Of a stretch of 64,000 nucleotides of DNA, positions 56,538-64,000 are shown one piece after another (the first letter of the stretch is position 1; each line of letters begins with the position of its first letter). This stretch comes from Diaminobutyricibacter sp049994905. GTDB taxonomy: Bacteria > Actinomycetota > Actinomycetes > Actinomycetales > Microbacteriaceae. Where the stretch lies: assembly GCF_049994905.1 (NCBI RefSeq), contig NZ_CP188258.1, forward strand, positions 2,852,001 through 2,916,000, written 5' to 3'. The notes beneath the pieces were generated by a model. It did no database searches. It had not been told where the DNA came from and worked only from the letters and a program-made list of their open reading frames with translations. The position numbers and the translations under genes are program-made.

Positions 56538-58134
56538 CCGACGGATCGTAGATGGGCATCGTTCCGACGCCCGGAACCGTCAGCGGCTCCCCCGTGCGCA
56601 GGGTCGGGAGACCGAGCGACACTCGCGCCTGCCCTCCGCTGCCTGTCGACCCGTGAGCAGGTACCGCGCACGATTCGGCCTCGGCGCGGTCCCACGCATC
56701 GCCCGCCCGTGTGCGACGGATCGTCAGCCGTGCGCCGTCGGGCGAGTCCGCGATCAAGTGGAAGGGGGCGGCCTGCGTCACCGTCACGGTGACGACGTCA
56801 CCCGGCCGCGGCAGGTCGGAACCGGCCGGAACTTCGAAGTGGACGAGGCGGCTGTCGCGTGCACGCCCGCTGAGCCGGTGCGTGTCTGCGTCTTTGCGGC
56901 CCTCCCCGTTGGCAACGAGCAGTTCGACTTCGCGACCGACGACTTTCTGGTTCTCTTCCAGGGAGATGCGCTCCTGGAGTGCGATCAGGCGCTCGTAGCG
57001 GTCTTGCACGATCTCTTTCGGAACCTGGTCGGCCATGGTCGCCGCCGGGGTTCCCGGACGGATCGAGTACTGGAACGTGAAGGCCGACGCGAATCGCGCG
57101 GCTTCGACGACGCGCAGTGTCTCCTGGAAGTCCTCCTCGGTCTCGCCGGGGAAGCCGACGATGATGTCGGTGCTGATGGCGGCATCGGGAAGCTTGGCGC
57201 GGACACGGTCGAGGATGCCGAGGAACTTCTCCGAACGGTATGAGCGGCGCATCGCCTTGAGGATGCGGTCGGACCCCGACTGGAGCGGCATATGCAGCTG
57301 CGGCATGACCGTCGGCGTCTCCGCCATTGCAACGATCACATCGTCGGTGAACGCGGCCGGGTGGGGGCTGGTGAACCGGATGCGCTCGAGCCCGTCGATC
57401 CCTCCGGCCGCCCGGAGGAGTTTGCCGAATGCCTGCCGGTCGCCGAATTCGACCCCATAGGAGTTCACGTTCTGCCCCAGCAGCGTGACCTCGATCGCAC
57501 CGTCGTCGACGAGTGCCTGGATCTCGGCGAGGACTTCACCCGGCCGGCGGTCCATCTCTTTGCCACGCAGCGAGGGAACGATGCAGAACGTGCAGGTGTT
57601 GTTGCAGCCGACCGAGATGGACACCCAGCCGCTGTAGCTCGAGTCCCGTTTGGTCGGGAGTGTCGACGGGAACGTCTCGAGTGCTTCGAGGATCTCGATC
57701 TCGGCCGAGTCGTTGTGCCGGGCGCGTTCGAGCAGGCTGGGGAGCGAGCCCATGTTGTGTGTTCCGAAGACGACGTCGACCCACGGCGCCTTCTCGAGGA
57801 TGACGTTCTTGTCTTTCTGTGCGAGGCAGCCGCCGACGGCGATCTGCATTCCCGCGTGCCGCTTCTTCACCGATGCGAGGTGGCCGAGGTTGCCGTAGAG
57901 CTTGTTGTCCGCGTTCTCGCGCACCGCGCAGGTGTTGATGACGACGATGTCGGCCTCGTCGCCGTTGGCGGGAACGTAGCCGGCAGCCTCGAGCGAACCA
58001 CTGAGCCGCTCCGAGTCGTGGACGTTCATCTGGCAGCCGTAGGTGCGTACTTCGTACGTGCGTGCCCGGCCGGTCTCATCGACCGCCGCGTCGGACGGCA
58101 GGATCACGGTGCGCTCTTCGGTGATGGTGCTCAT
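56524..58134 (-). CDS. miaB: tRNA methylthiotransferase MiaB
   Basis: This radical-SAM enzyme adds methylthio to i6A37. The 536-residue protein has the first-cluster cysteines in TYGCQMNVHDSERL, INTCAVRENADNK and GGCLAQKD, the radical-SAM CNNTCTFC motif and a C-terminal TRAM domain. About 60 extra residues follow it. ATG 58134 is preceded by TAAACT nine bases upstream. Confidence 0.95.
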   Translation of the reverse strand: MSTITEERTVILPSDAAVDETGRARTYEVRTYGCQMNVHDSERLSGSLEAAGYVPANGDEADIVVINTCAVRENADNKLYGNLGHLASVKKRHAGMQIAVGGCLAQKDKNVILEKAPWVDVVFGTHNMGSLPSLLERARHNDSAEIEILEALETFPSTLPTKRDSSYSGWVSISVGCNNTCTFCIVPSLRGKEMDRRPGEVLAEIQALVDDGAIEVTLLGQNVNSYGVEFGDRQAFGKLLRAAGGIDGLERIRFTSPHPAAFTDDVIVAMAETPTVMPQLHMPLQSGSDRILKAMRRSYRSEKFLGILDRVRAKLPDAAISTDIIVGFPGETEEDFQETLRVVEAARFASAFTFQYSIRPGTPAATMADQVPKEIVQDRYERLIALQERISLEENQKVVGREVELLVANGEGRKDADTHRLSGRARDSRLVHFEVPAGSDLPRPGDVVTVTVTQAAPFHLIADSPDGARLTIRRTRAGDAWDRAEAESCAVPAHGSTGSGGQARVSLGLPTLRTGEPLTVPGVGTMPIYDPSDGER

Positions 58135-58143
58135 GATGCGACT

Positions 58144-58149
58144 AGTTTA
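58144..58149 (-). promoter_or_regulatory. miaB-miaA-dapF -10 box
   Basis: TAAACT ends nine bases before ATG 58134; a very short leader is implied. Confidence 0.4.
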
Positions 58150-58197
58150 CGGTCGGGCGGCCATGTACGCCGACACGGGCGAATGCGGGAGACGGCC

Positions 58198-58248
58198 GCC
58201 CGAGCCGGTTGCCCGAGCCGGTTGCCCGAGCAGGTTGCCCGAGCAGGC
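58198..58248. repeat. 13-bp tandem repeat, four units
   Basis: Units GCCCGAGCCGGTT, GCCCGAGCCGGTT, GCCCGAGCAGGTT and a truncated GCCCGAGCAGG follow each other in the gap between recX and miaB. Nothing coding is supported here. Confidence 0.9.
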
Positions 58249-58266
58249 ATCCGCCCCAGCGACGGA

Positions 58267-59043
58267 TCACTCGAAGCGGACGCCGAAGCGCTTGTGCTTG
58301 GCCATCGCAACGCTGATGGCCGAGTTCACCGTGTGACCGTCATAGCCTTTGCGTGACAGGAAGCCGTGGACCCGCCGCCTGATCGTCTCGTCGTCGTAGG
58401 ACGACAGCTGTCGTACCCTCTTCGTCGCGAGCTCGATCGCCCGGGCCTCTTCTTCTTCGCTGTCCACCTCGTGCAGCGCCGAGTCGATGTCGTACTCGGG
58501 GATGTGCTTTCGCTTCAGTTCCTGCCTGATGGCCGCGCTGCCGAGCCCCTTGCGCTGGTGGAGTGTCGAGACCAGGTAGTGCGCAAGCGCGTGGTCGTCG
58601 AGCAGTGCGACGTCTTCGAGACGATTGAGCTGAATTCTGATCGTCTCGTCATCGATCTCCCGCTTCTTCAGCACTTGCTCGAGCTCCCAGCGGGACATTC
58701 CCCGCCGGGCGAGCTGATCCAGCGACAGCTTCGACGCACGATCGCGTGCCTTCTGTTGGGCGTTCTTCTCGGCCAGCTCGTCGTCGGGTACGGCGTCTGG
58801 CACTTTCGTGCCGCTGATTCTCGTCACTTGCGCGCGTCGACCCGTTTCTGGTTCGGGCTTCTCCACGAACTCGCCGTTTTCGTCGAGCGTGCCGCCGAAA
58901 CTCGCATCACCCTCAGGGTCGTCGAACCGGGAGAATGCGACCCGCTCGCGCGCAGGCCGCGGCACCTGCAGGAAGACCACTGGTGCGACGTGTTCGCCGT
59001 TCTCGGAGTCCGACGCTGGCGGGAATCGCACCATGCCGGTCAC
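58267..59043 (-). CDS. recX: RecA regulator RecX
   Basis: RecX limits RecA filaments. The 258-residue protein has an N-terminal extension of about 85 residues and then the three-helix repeats of RecX (LARRGMSRWELEQVLKKREI, LGSAAIRQELKRKHI, VHGFLSRKGYDGHTV). GTG 59043 overlaps the recA stop as GTGA, so it is co-expressed with recA. Confidence 0.93.
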   Translation of the reverse strand: MTGMVRFPPASDSENGEHVAPVVFLQVPRPARERVAFSRFDDPEGDASFGGTLDENGEFVEKPEPETGRRAQVTRISGTKVPDAVPDDELAEKNAQQKARDRASKLSLDQLARRGMSRWELEQVLKKREIDDETIRIQLNRLEDVALLDDHALAHYLVSTLHQRKGLGSAAIRQELKRKHIPEYDIDSALHEVDSEEEEARAIELATKRVRQLSSYDDETIRRRVHGFLSRKGYDGHTVNSAISVAMAKHKRFGVRFE

Positions 59044-60113
59044 GCCCCCTTGCGGGCCTGGAGCTTCTCTTCGATGGACCCGACGTTCGAAACGGGTTCG
59101 GCGACCGCATTCGGGTCGGCCATGATGCCCAGTTTGATCTTGATCTTCGTCTCGATCTCTGCGGCGATGTCGGGATTGCTGATGAGGAAGTTACGAGAGT
59201 TCTCTTTGCCCTGGCCGAGCTGATCTCCCTCGTACGTGTACCACGCACCCGACTTCTTGACGATGCCATGGTCGACACCGAAGTCGATCAGGCTGCCTTC
59301 GCGGGAGATGCCGACGCCGTACAGGATGTCGAACTCGGCCTGCTTGAAGGGCGGCGCCATCTTGTTCTTGACCACCTTGACGCGCGTGCGGTTTCCGACG
59401 GCTTCCGTTCCGTCTTTCAGGGTCTCGATGCGGCGGATGTCGAGGCGGACCGACGCATAGAACTTGAGCGCCTTGCCGCCGGCCGTCGTCTCGGGGCTGC
59501 CGAAGAAGACACCGATCTTCTCGCGCAGCTGGTTGATGAAGATCATCGTGGTGTTGGTCTGGCTGAGGCCACCGGTCAGCTTGCGGAGAGCCTGCGACAT
59601 GAGTCGGGCCTGGAGGCCGACGTGCGAGTCGCCCATCTCGCCTTCGATCTCGGCACGGGGCACCAGCGCCGCGACGGAGTCGATCACGATCAGGTCGATC
59701 GAGCCGCTTCGCACGAGCATGTCGGCGATCTCGAGGGCCTGCTCACCCGTGTCGGGCTGGGAGACCAGGAGGGCGTCGATGTCGACGCCGAGCTTGCGGG
59801 CGTATTCGGGATCGAGCGCGTGCTCCGCGTCGATGAATGCGGCGATGCCGCCTGCCTTCTGCGCATTCGCGATGGCGTGGAGAGTCAGTGTCGTCTTACC
59901 CGACGACTCCGGGCCGTAGATCTCGACGATGCGGCCACGCGGGAGTCCACCGATGCCGAGTGCGACATCGAGTGCGATCGAACCGGTCGGAACGACCTCG
60001 ACGGGGGCGCGCTCGTCGCTGCCCAGGCGCATGACGGAGCCTTTGCCAAACTGACGGTCGATCTGCGCGAGCGCAGTCTCGAGGGCCTTCTCACGATCGG
60101 CGGGTGATGGCAT
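59040..60113 (-). CDS. recA: recombinase RecA
   Basis: The 357-residue protein has Walker A GPESSGKTTLTLHAIA (about residue 66), Walker B LIVIDSVAALVPRAEIEGEM, and the L2 loop NQLREKIGVFFGSPETTAGG. No intein is present, although one occurs in M. tuberculosis RecA. AAGGAGAGA precedes ATG 60113. An SOS box lies about 130 bases upstream. Confidence 0.97.
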   Translation of the reverse strand: MPSPADREKALETALAQIDRQFGKGSVMRLGSDERAPVEVVPTGSIALDVALGIGGLPRGRIVEIYGPESSGKTTLTLHAIANAQKAGGIAAFIDAEHALDPEYARKLGVDIDALLVSQPDTGEQALEIADMLVRSGSIDLIVIDSVAALVPRAEIEGEMGDSHVGLQARLMSQALRKLTGGLSQTNTTMIFINQLREKIGVFFGSPETTAGGKALKFYASVRLDIRRIETLKDGTEAVGNRTRVKVVKNKMAPPFKQAEFDILYGVGISREGSLIDFGVDHGIVKKSGAWYTYEGDQLGQGKENSRNFLISNPDIAAEIETKIKIKLGIMADPNAVAEPVSNVGSIEEKLQARKGA

Positions 60114-60228
60114 TTCGGTCTCTCCTTCTGGGCTTCGCTAACGAGTTCGACTGTACGCGTGGGCACCGACACTCACGCCTCGACGGGCCAGCATGTGGAC
60201 AACCCGTTTTCGATTGCCGTTGTGAACG

Positions 60229-60256
60229 AGCCTACCAACATCCGAACATATCTTCG
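60229..60256 (-). promoter_or_regulatory. recA SOS box and promoter
   Basis: CGAAGATATGTTCG (60256-60243) is a LexA site. TAGGCT (60234-60229) is the likely -10 box, with the site across the -35 and spacer. The transcript leader would be about 115 bases. Confidence 0.75.
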
Positions 60257-60283
60257 AGAGACGCCATCGGCGTGTCCCGTGCC

Positions 60284-60508
60284 TCACCGCTTGGGCGCCG
60301 GCGTTCCCGCGCCATGCCAGTGCGACTTCGGAACGTCGGTCTCCCGGCAGAGCGCGAGCCAGACATCGCGCGGAGGGATGCCGGCAGCGAGACCTTCGGC
60401 CGCGGTGCGGCCGCCGAGCTCGCCGAGCACGAGGTCGCTGGTGAGTGCGCGCCCGTACTCGACGCCAAACTCGTCGGTCACCGCGCGCTGGAATTCACTC
60501 AACTTCAT
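60284..60508 (-). CDS. DUF3046 family protein
   Basis: This 74-residue protein (MKLSEFQRAVTDEFGVEYGR, later GIPPRDVWLALCRETDVP) matches the small conserved actinobacterial gene next to recA (Rv2738c position). No membrane segment or catalytic motif is visible. Function is unknown. It sits between the recA promoter and the regulator terminator. Confidence 0.87.
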   Translation of the reverse strand: MKLSEFQRAVTDEFGVEYGRALTSDLVLGELGGRTAAEGLAAGIPPRDVWLALCRETDVPKSHWHGAGTPAPKR

Positions 60509-60540
60509 TGGACCACCCTACGAGTTGCAGCAGACATGAC

Positions 60541-60566
60541 GGACGCCCCGGTCTCCCGGGGCGTCC
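60541..60566 (-). terminator. terminator after the ClgR-type gene
   Basis: GGACGCCCCGG and its perfect complement form an 11-bp stem with a four-base loop, 14 bases after the regulator stop. No U-tract follows on the minus strand. Confidence 0.6.
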
Positions 60567-60579
60567 GATGAAAAACGAA

Positions 60580-60891
60580 TCAGCGTGTGACGAGGTCTGC
60601 GTCCATCGCCGCGACGAACTCGTCGGGAATCGTGTCGGGGATGATGGGCTCGATACCTTCGAGCACTGCGAGGCGATCTCCCACCTCGCGCATGATGACC
60701 GAGATCGGTGTGTCAAGTGCGTCGGCCACCGAAGCGAGGATCTCGCTCGAGGCCTCCTTCTGGCCACGCTCGACCTCGCTCAAGTATCCGAGGGCGACAC
60801 TCGCCTTGCTGGCGACCTGCCGAAGCGTGCGCCCCTTCTGCAGGCGGAAGTCCCTGAGCACGTCGCCGATTTCCTGACGTACAAGAATCAT
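60580..60891 (-). CDS. clgR: ClgR-type helix-turn-helix regulator
   Basis: This 103-residue XRE-type regulator contains RTLRQVASKASVALGYLSEV (residues 21-40) followed by ERGQKEASSEILASVADAL. ATG 60891 has AGGAGG five bases upstream; upstream in-frame codons are not conserved. ClgR activates clp protease genes in actinobacteria, and in M. tuberculosis it is Rv2745c near pgsA3 and ftsK, as here. The regulon is inferred. Confidence 0.85.
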   Translation of the reverse strand: MILVRQEIGDVLRDFRLQKGRTLRQVASKASVALGYLSEVERGQKEASSEILASVADALDTPISVIMREVGDRLAVLEGIEPIIPDTIPDEFVAAMDADLVTR

Positions 60892-61047
60892 TGGAGCCTC
60901 CTCTTTCAACCCTGCCACCGTGACGGACGATAGATCCGGATGCCCAAGACTACACGCATCCACTACTTCACGATATCGACGGCGACTGGAGTTTTGTTGT
61001 GAATTCGTCAGTGTTAACAGACCCGAAACAGGGGGTATTCCCGTCTG

Positions 61048-61578
61048 TCACATGACAGGGATCCCGAGGTCGGAAGCGAGCTCCTCGATCGCACGGATCA
61101 CCGCCTGCCGCCTGATCTCCGGCCGCGACCCGGACAAGGCGAGTTCGACCACCCGCGTACGGTCGCCGACCGAGACACCGACGAAGACCGTGCCCGGCGA
61201 TCGTCCGCCCTGGCCGTCGGGACCTGCGACACCCGTCGTGGACAGCCCGACATCCGCCCGCCTCCCGTCGACGGCGAGACGGTCCCGCACTCGCAGGGCG
61301 AGCTGGAACGCGACATCGGGATGGACGGGACCGTACGTATCCAGGAGGTCCTGGTCGACACCGAGCAGCGAATGCTTGAGGGCGGTCGCGTAGACCACCG
61401 CTCCCCCGAGTACGGTCGCTGATGCGCCGGGGACCCGAGTGAGTTCTGCAACCAGTTCGCCGCCGGTGAGCGACTCCGCTGCGACGACGGTGAGCGAACG
61501 CCCGATGAGCTCGGCGATCACGCGCTCGGTCAGGTCGGACGCGCCGACCAGGCCGGGCACGGATACACCGTCAGGCAC
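61048..61578 (-). CDS. CinA C-terminal type nicotinamide-nucleotide amidohydrolase
   Basis: This 176-residue protein corresponds to the CinA C-terminal (PncC) domain only: VAAESLTGGELVAELT, then GGAVVYATALKHSLLGV and LSTTGVAGPDGQGG. The enzyme deamidates NMN in NAD recycling. It overlaps pgsA by eight bases. The gap to clgR (60892-61047) holds no gene. Confidence 0.9.
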   Translation of the reverse strand: MPDGVSVPGLVGASDLTERVIAELIGRSLTVVAAESLTGGELVAELTRVPGASATVLGGAVVYATALKHSLLGVDQDLLDTYGPVHPDVAFQLALRVRDRLAVDGRRADVGLSTTGVAGPDGQGGRSPGTVFVGVSVGDRTRVVELALSGSRPEIRRQAVIRAIEELASDLGIPVM

Positions 61579-62191
61579 GCCGGGCCCTCCGGCCTTTCCA
61601 CGCCTGCCAGAGATAGTCGATGCCGGTGACCACGGTGAGGATGACCGCAGCGCTCATCAGGATCGTGTTCACCCAGTAGATCCAGGGGCCGAAGATCGTC
61701 CACAACGGCACGAGCGCGAAGGAGATGGCGACCGATTGCACGATGGTCTTGATCTTGCCGCCGCGCGACGCCGCGATGACGCCCTGCCGGATGACCACGA
61801 AGCGGTAGATCGTGATGCCTACCTCACGCACGAGGATGACGATGGTCACCCACCACGGCAGCTCGCCGAGGATCGACAGCGCGATGAGCGCGCCTCCGGT
61901 CAGCACCTTGTCGGCGATCGGGTCGAGCAGCTTGCCGAGCTCGGTCACCAGGTTGCGCCGCCGCGCGATCGCGCCGTCGACGCCGTCCGTGGCTATCGCG
62001 AGGATGAACAGCGCGGCGGCAGCCCAGCGGAGCCAGCCGTCTTCTCCGTTGTCGGCCAGCAGCATCCACACGAACAGCGGGGCGAGCAGGATCCGCACGA
62101 CCGTGATCACGTTCGGCAGGTTCCAGTTGCTCGGGGAACGGAGCGGTTGTCCTCCCGCCGCGGCCGGCGGAGGGGCGTCGGGCACCGACAT
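61571..62191 (-). CDS. pgsA: CDP-diacylglycerol-glycerol-3-phosphate 3-phosphatidyltransferase
   Basis: The enzyme makes phosphatidylglycerol phosphate in the membrane. The 206-residue protein has the CDP-alcohol phosphotransferase signature DGVDGAIARRRNLVTELGKL followed by LDPIADK, and about five membrane helices. A soluble N-terminus of about 25 residues precedes the first helix. It lies four bases after ftsK. Confidence 0.93.
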   Translation of the reverse strand: MSVPDAPPPAAAGGQPLRSPSNWNLPNVITVVRILLAPLFVWMLLADNGEDGWLRWAAAALFILAIATDGVDGAIARRRNLVTELGKLLDPIADKVLTGGALIALSILGELPWWVTIVILVREVGITIYRFVVIRQGVIAASRGGKIKTIVQSVAISFALVPLWTIFGPWIYWVNTILMSAAVILTVVTGIDYLWQAWKGRRARRA

Positions 62192-62195
62192 CGGT

Positions 62196-64000
62196 CTACT
62201 CCCTGTCGGTCAGCTGCCAGGCGTCCTCATTCGAGTCGCCCTCCACCTCAGGATAGCCCTCGGTCATGCGCGCGACGGGGTCGCCTCCATACCGGTCCTC
62301 GTCATCCGGCGCCGACGCGTCCGGCCCCGGTGTGCGTTCCGGCGTCCGGGCCGAGCCTCCGCCCGGCGGCTCCTCGCCGCGCAGCCGGGCGAGCACGGCC
62401 GGCAGTTGCTCCGCCGTCGCAAGCACGTCGCGCGCTTTGGAACCCTCCGACGGGCCGACGATCTCACGCGACTCGAGGAGGTCCATGAGGCGCCCCGCCT
62501 TGGCGAAGCCCACCCGGAGTTTGCGCTGCAGCATCGAGGTGGAGCCGAACTGGGTGGACACCACGAGCTCGGCGGCCGCGAGGAGGAGCTCGAGGTCGTC
62601 GCCGATGTCGGAGTCGATCTGCTTCTTCTCGGTCACGGCAGCCACGTCTTGCCGGTACTCCGGGCGCGCCTGCCTCGTGACGTGGTCGACGACCTTCTGG
62701 ATCTCCGATTCGCTCACCCACGCACCCTGGACACGCACCGCCTTCGATGCGCCCATCGGAAGGAAGAGCCCGTCGCCCTGGCCGATGAGCTTGTCCGCAC
62801 CCGGCTGGTCGAGGATGACGCGCGAGTCGGTGACGCTCGTGACCGCGAACGCGAGCCGGGACGGCACGTTCGCCTTGATCAGGCCGGTGACGACGTCGAC
62901 CGACGGCCGCTGGGTCGCGAGCACCAGGTGGATACCGGATGCGCGCGCCAGCTGGGTGATGCGAACGATCGAGTCCTCGACGTCGCGCGGAGCGACCATC
63001 ATCAGGTCGGCGAGCTCGTCGACGACGACCAGCAGGTAGGGATACGGCTTGAGTTTGCGCTCGCTGCCGGCCGGCAGCACGATCTCGTCGTTGACGACCG
63101 CCTTGTTGAAGTCGTCGATGTGCCGGAAGCCGAAGCTCGCCAGGTCGTCGTAGCGCATGTCCATCTCTTTGACCACCCACTGCAGCGCTTCCGCCGCCTT
63201 CTTCGGGTTGGTGATGATGGGCGTGATGAGGTGCGGCACGCCGGCGTAGATCGTCAGCTCGACGCGCTTCGGGTCGATGAGCACCATGCGCACGTCGGCC
63301 GGCTTCGCCCGCATCAGCAGGCTGGTGATCATCGAGTTGACGAAGCTCGACTTTCCGGAGCCGGTCGAACCGGCGACGAGCAGGTGGGGCATCTTCGCGA
63401 GGTTCGCCACAACGAAGCCGCCGCCGACATCTTTGCCGACTCCGATCGTCATCGGGTGCACGCTCTTGGTCGCCGCGGCGGAGCGCAGCACGTCGCCGAG
63501 CGACACGATCTCACGGTCGCTGTTCGGGATCTCAACACCGATGGCGCTCTTGCCGGGGATCGGCGACAGGATACGCACCTCATTGCTCGCGACCGAGTAG
63601 GAGAGGTTCTTGCTGAGCGCGGTCACGCGCTCGACCTTGACGCCCGGCCCGAGTTCGATCTCGTACTGGGTGACGGTCGGGCCGCGCGAGAAGCCGGTGA
63701 CTTTCGCATCCACCTGGAACTGATCGAGCACCTCCGTGATCGAGGCGACCACCTCGTCGTTGGCGGCCGAACGCGTCTTCGCCGGCGACCCGGCAGAGAG
63801 GATGGTCGGGGCAGGCAGGCGGTATGGCGCCGGCGGCACCGGAGCGAGCGGTTTCGCAGCTCCGGCCGCGACCTCGTCGAAGTCGGCCTGGGCGTCCGCG
63901 GAGAAGCCGGGAAGCAGCTCGGTCGCGCCGTCCGCGCGCAGACCGGTCGGATGATGCCCCGCTGCCGCCACTTCGCCCGTGAACCGCTTGACAGCGTCTT
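62196..64000 (-). CDS. ftsK: DNA translocase FtsK, 5' end outside the window
   Basis: FtsK pumps DNA at the division septum toward dif, where XerC and XerD act. The visible 600 codons include the beta domain, Walker A GSTGSGKSSFVNSM, Walker B LVVVDELADLMMVA and the DNA-reading gamma domain (AAAELVVSTQFGSTSMLQRK and AKAGRLMDLLESREIVG). About 75 acidic residues follow. The N-terminal membrane domain lies beyond the edge; a GTG at 63971 is internal, not the start. Confidence 0.95.
   Translation of the reverse strand, partial: DAVKRFTGEVAAAGHHPTGLRADGATELLPGFSADAQADFDEVAAGAAKPLAPVPPAPYRLPAPTILSAGSPAKTRSAANDEVVASITEVLDQFQVDAKVTGFSRGPTVTQYEIELGPGVKVERVTALSKNLSYSVASNEVRILSPIPGKSAIGVEIPNSDREIVSLGDVLRSAAATKSVHPMTIGVGKDVGGGFVVANLAKMPHLLVAGSTGSGKSSFVNSMITSLLMRAKPADVRMVLIDPKRVELTIYAGVPHLITPIITNPKKAAEALQWVVKEMDMRYDDLASFGFRHIDDFNKAVVNDEIVLPAGSERKLKPYPYLLVVVDELADLMMVAPRDVEDSIVRITQLARASGIHLVLATQRPSVDVVTGLIKANVPSRLAFAVTSVTDSRVILDQPGADKLIGQGDGLFLPMGASKAVRVQGAWVSESEIQKVVDHVTRQARPEYRQDVAAVTEKKQIDSDIGDDLELLLAAAELVVSTQFGSTSMLQRKLRVGFAKAGRLMDLLESREIVGPSEGSKARDVLATAEQLPAVLARLRGEEPPGGGSARTPERTPGPDASAPDDEDRYGGDPVARMTEGYPEVEGDSNEDAWQLTDRE

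Overview
The window is high-GC actinobacterial chromosome. Gene order, the gene repertoire and frequent leaderless starts fit the Microbacteriaceae, near Leifsonia; the genus is inference. It carries about 60 protein genes, almost all on the minus strand, and one complete rRNA operon. I see no insertion sequence, prophage, CRISPR array or tRNA gene. Both ends cut genes: cmk at the left (its 3' end is missing) and ftsK at the right (its 5' end is missing).

Layout, left to right; transcription is mostly right to left. (1) 1-14472 is a conserved actinobacterial core block: cmk, tyrA, rluB, scpB, scpA, a parA-like gene, xerD, a NUDIX hydrolase, pyrG, recN, nadK, tlyA, a 55-codon gene, a HAD phosphatase and a large charged helical-repeat protein. 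It matches the Mycobacterium tuberculosis Rv1691-Rv1712 order. (2) 14552-20440 holds the rRNA operon (16S-23S-5S, minus) with three candidate promoters, paired processing stems around 16S and 23S, and a terminator. (3) 20678-24144 has tyrS, a plus-strand SatD-like regulator with a membrane partner behind a palindromic operator, an alkyladenine glycosylase and a 44-residue membrane microprotein. (4) 24141-32352 is the arginine operon argC-J-B-D-F-G-H. It has no argR at the usual place, and an arginine-rich leaderless mini-ORF sits at its promoter. (5) 32371-41452 has an ECF sigma factor with a membrane partner, pheS-pheT, an ArsR/AHSA1 pair, an rRNA methyltransferase whose coding region contains an intrinsic terminator, infC-rpmI-rplT with an ATC start for infC, and a DUF1844 gene. 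(6) 41445-46954 has a PLP decarboxylase, an SseB-like gene and hisC-hisB-hisH-hisA. (7) 47022-48763 is the SOS pair: lexA divergent from a LysM protein of the ChiZ/DivS/YneA type, each with an SOS box. (8) 48882-52226 is metF-metE with an unexplained leader. (9) 52465-64000 has hflX, a methyltransferase, dapF-miaA-miaB, recA-recX with an SOS box, a DUF3046 gene, a ClgR-type regulator, a CinA-type amidohydrolase, pgsA and ftsK.

Most of this is housekeeping: chromosome segregation (scpA, scpB, parA-like, xerD, ftsK), DNA repair and SOS (recN, recA, recX, lexA, glycosylase), translation, and the arginine, histidine, methionine and lysine pathways. Novelty lies mainly in regulatory sequence: the arg leader, the terminator inside trmH, the met leader and the SatD-like pair. 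All calls come from reading motifs and gene order by eye; no database search was run.
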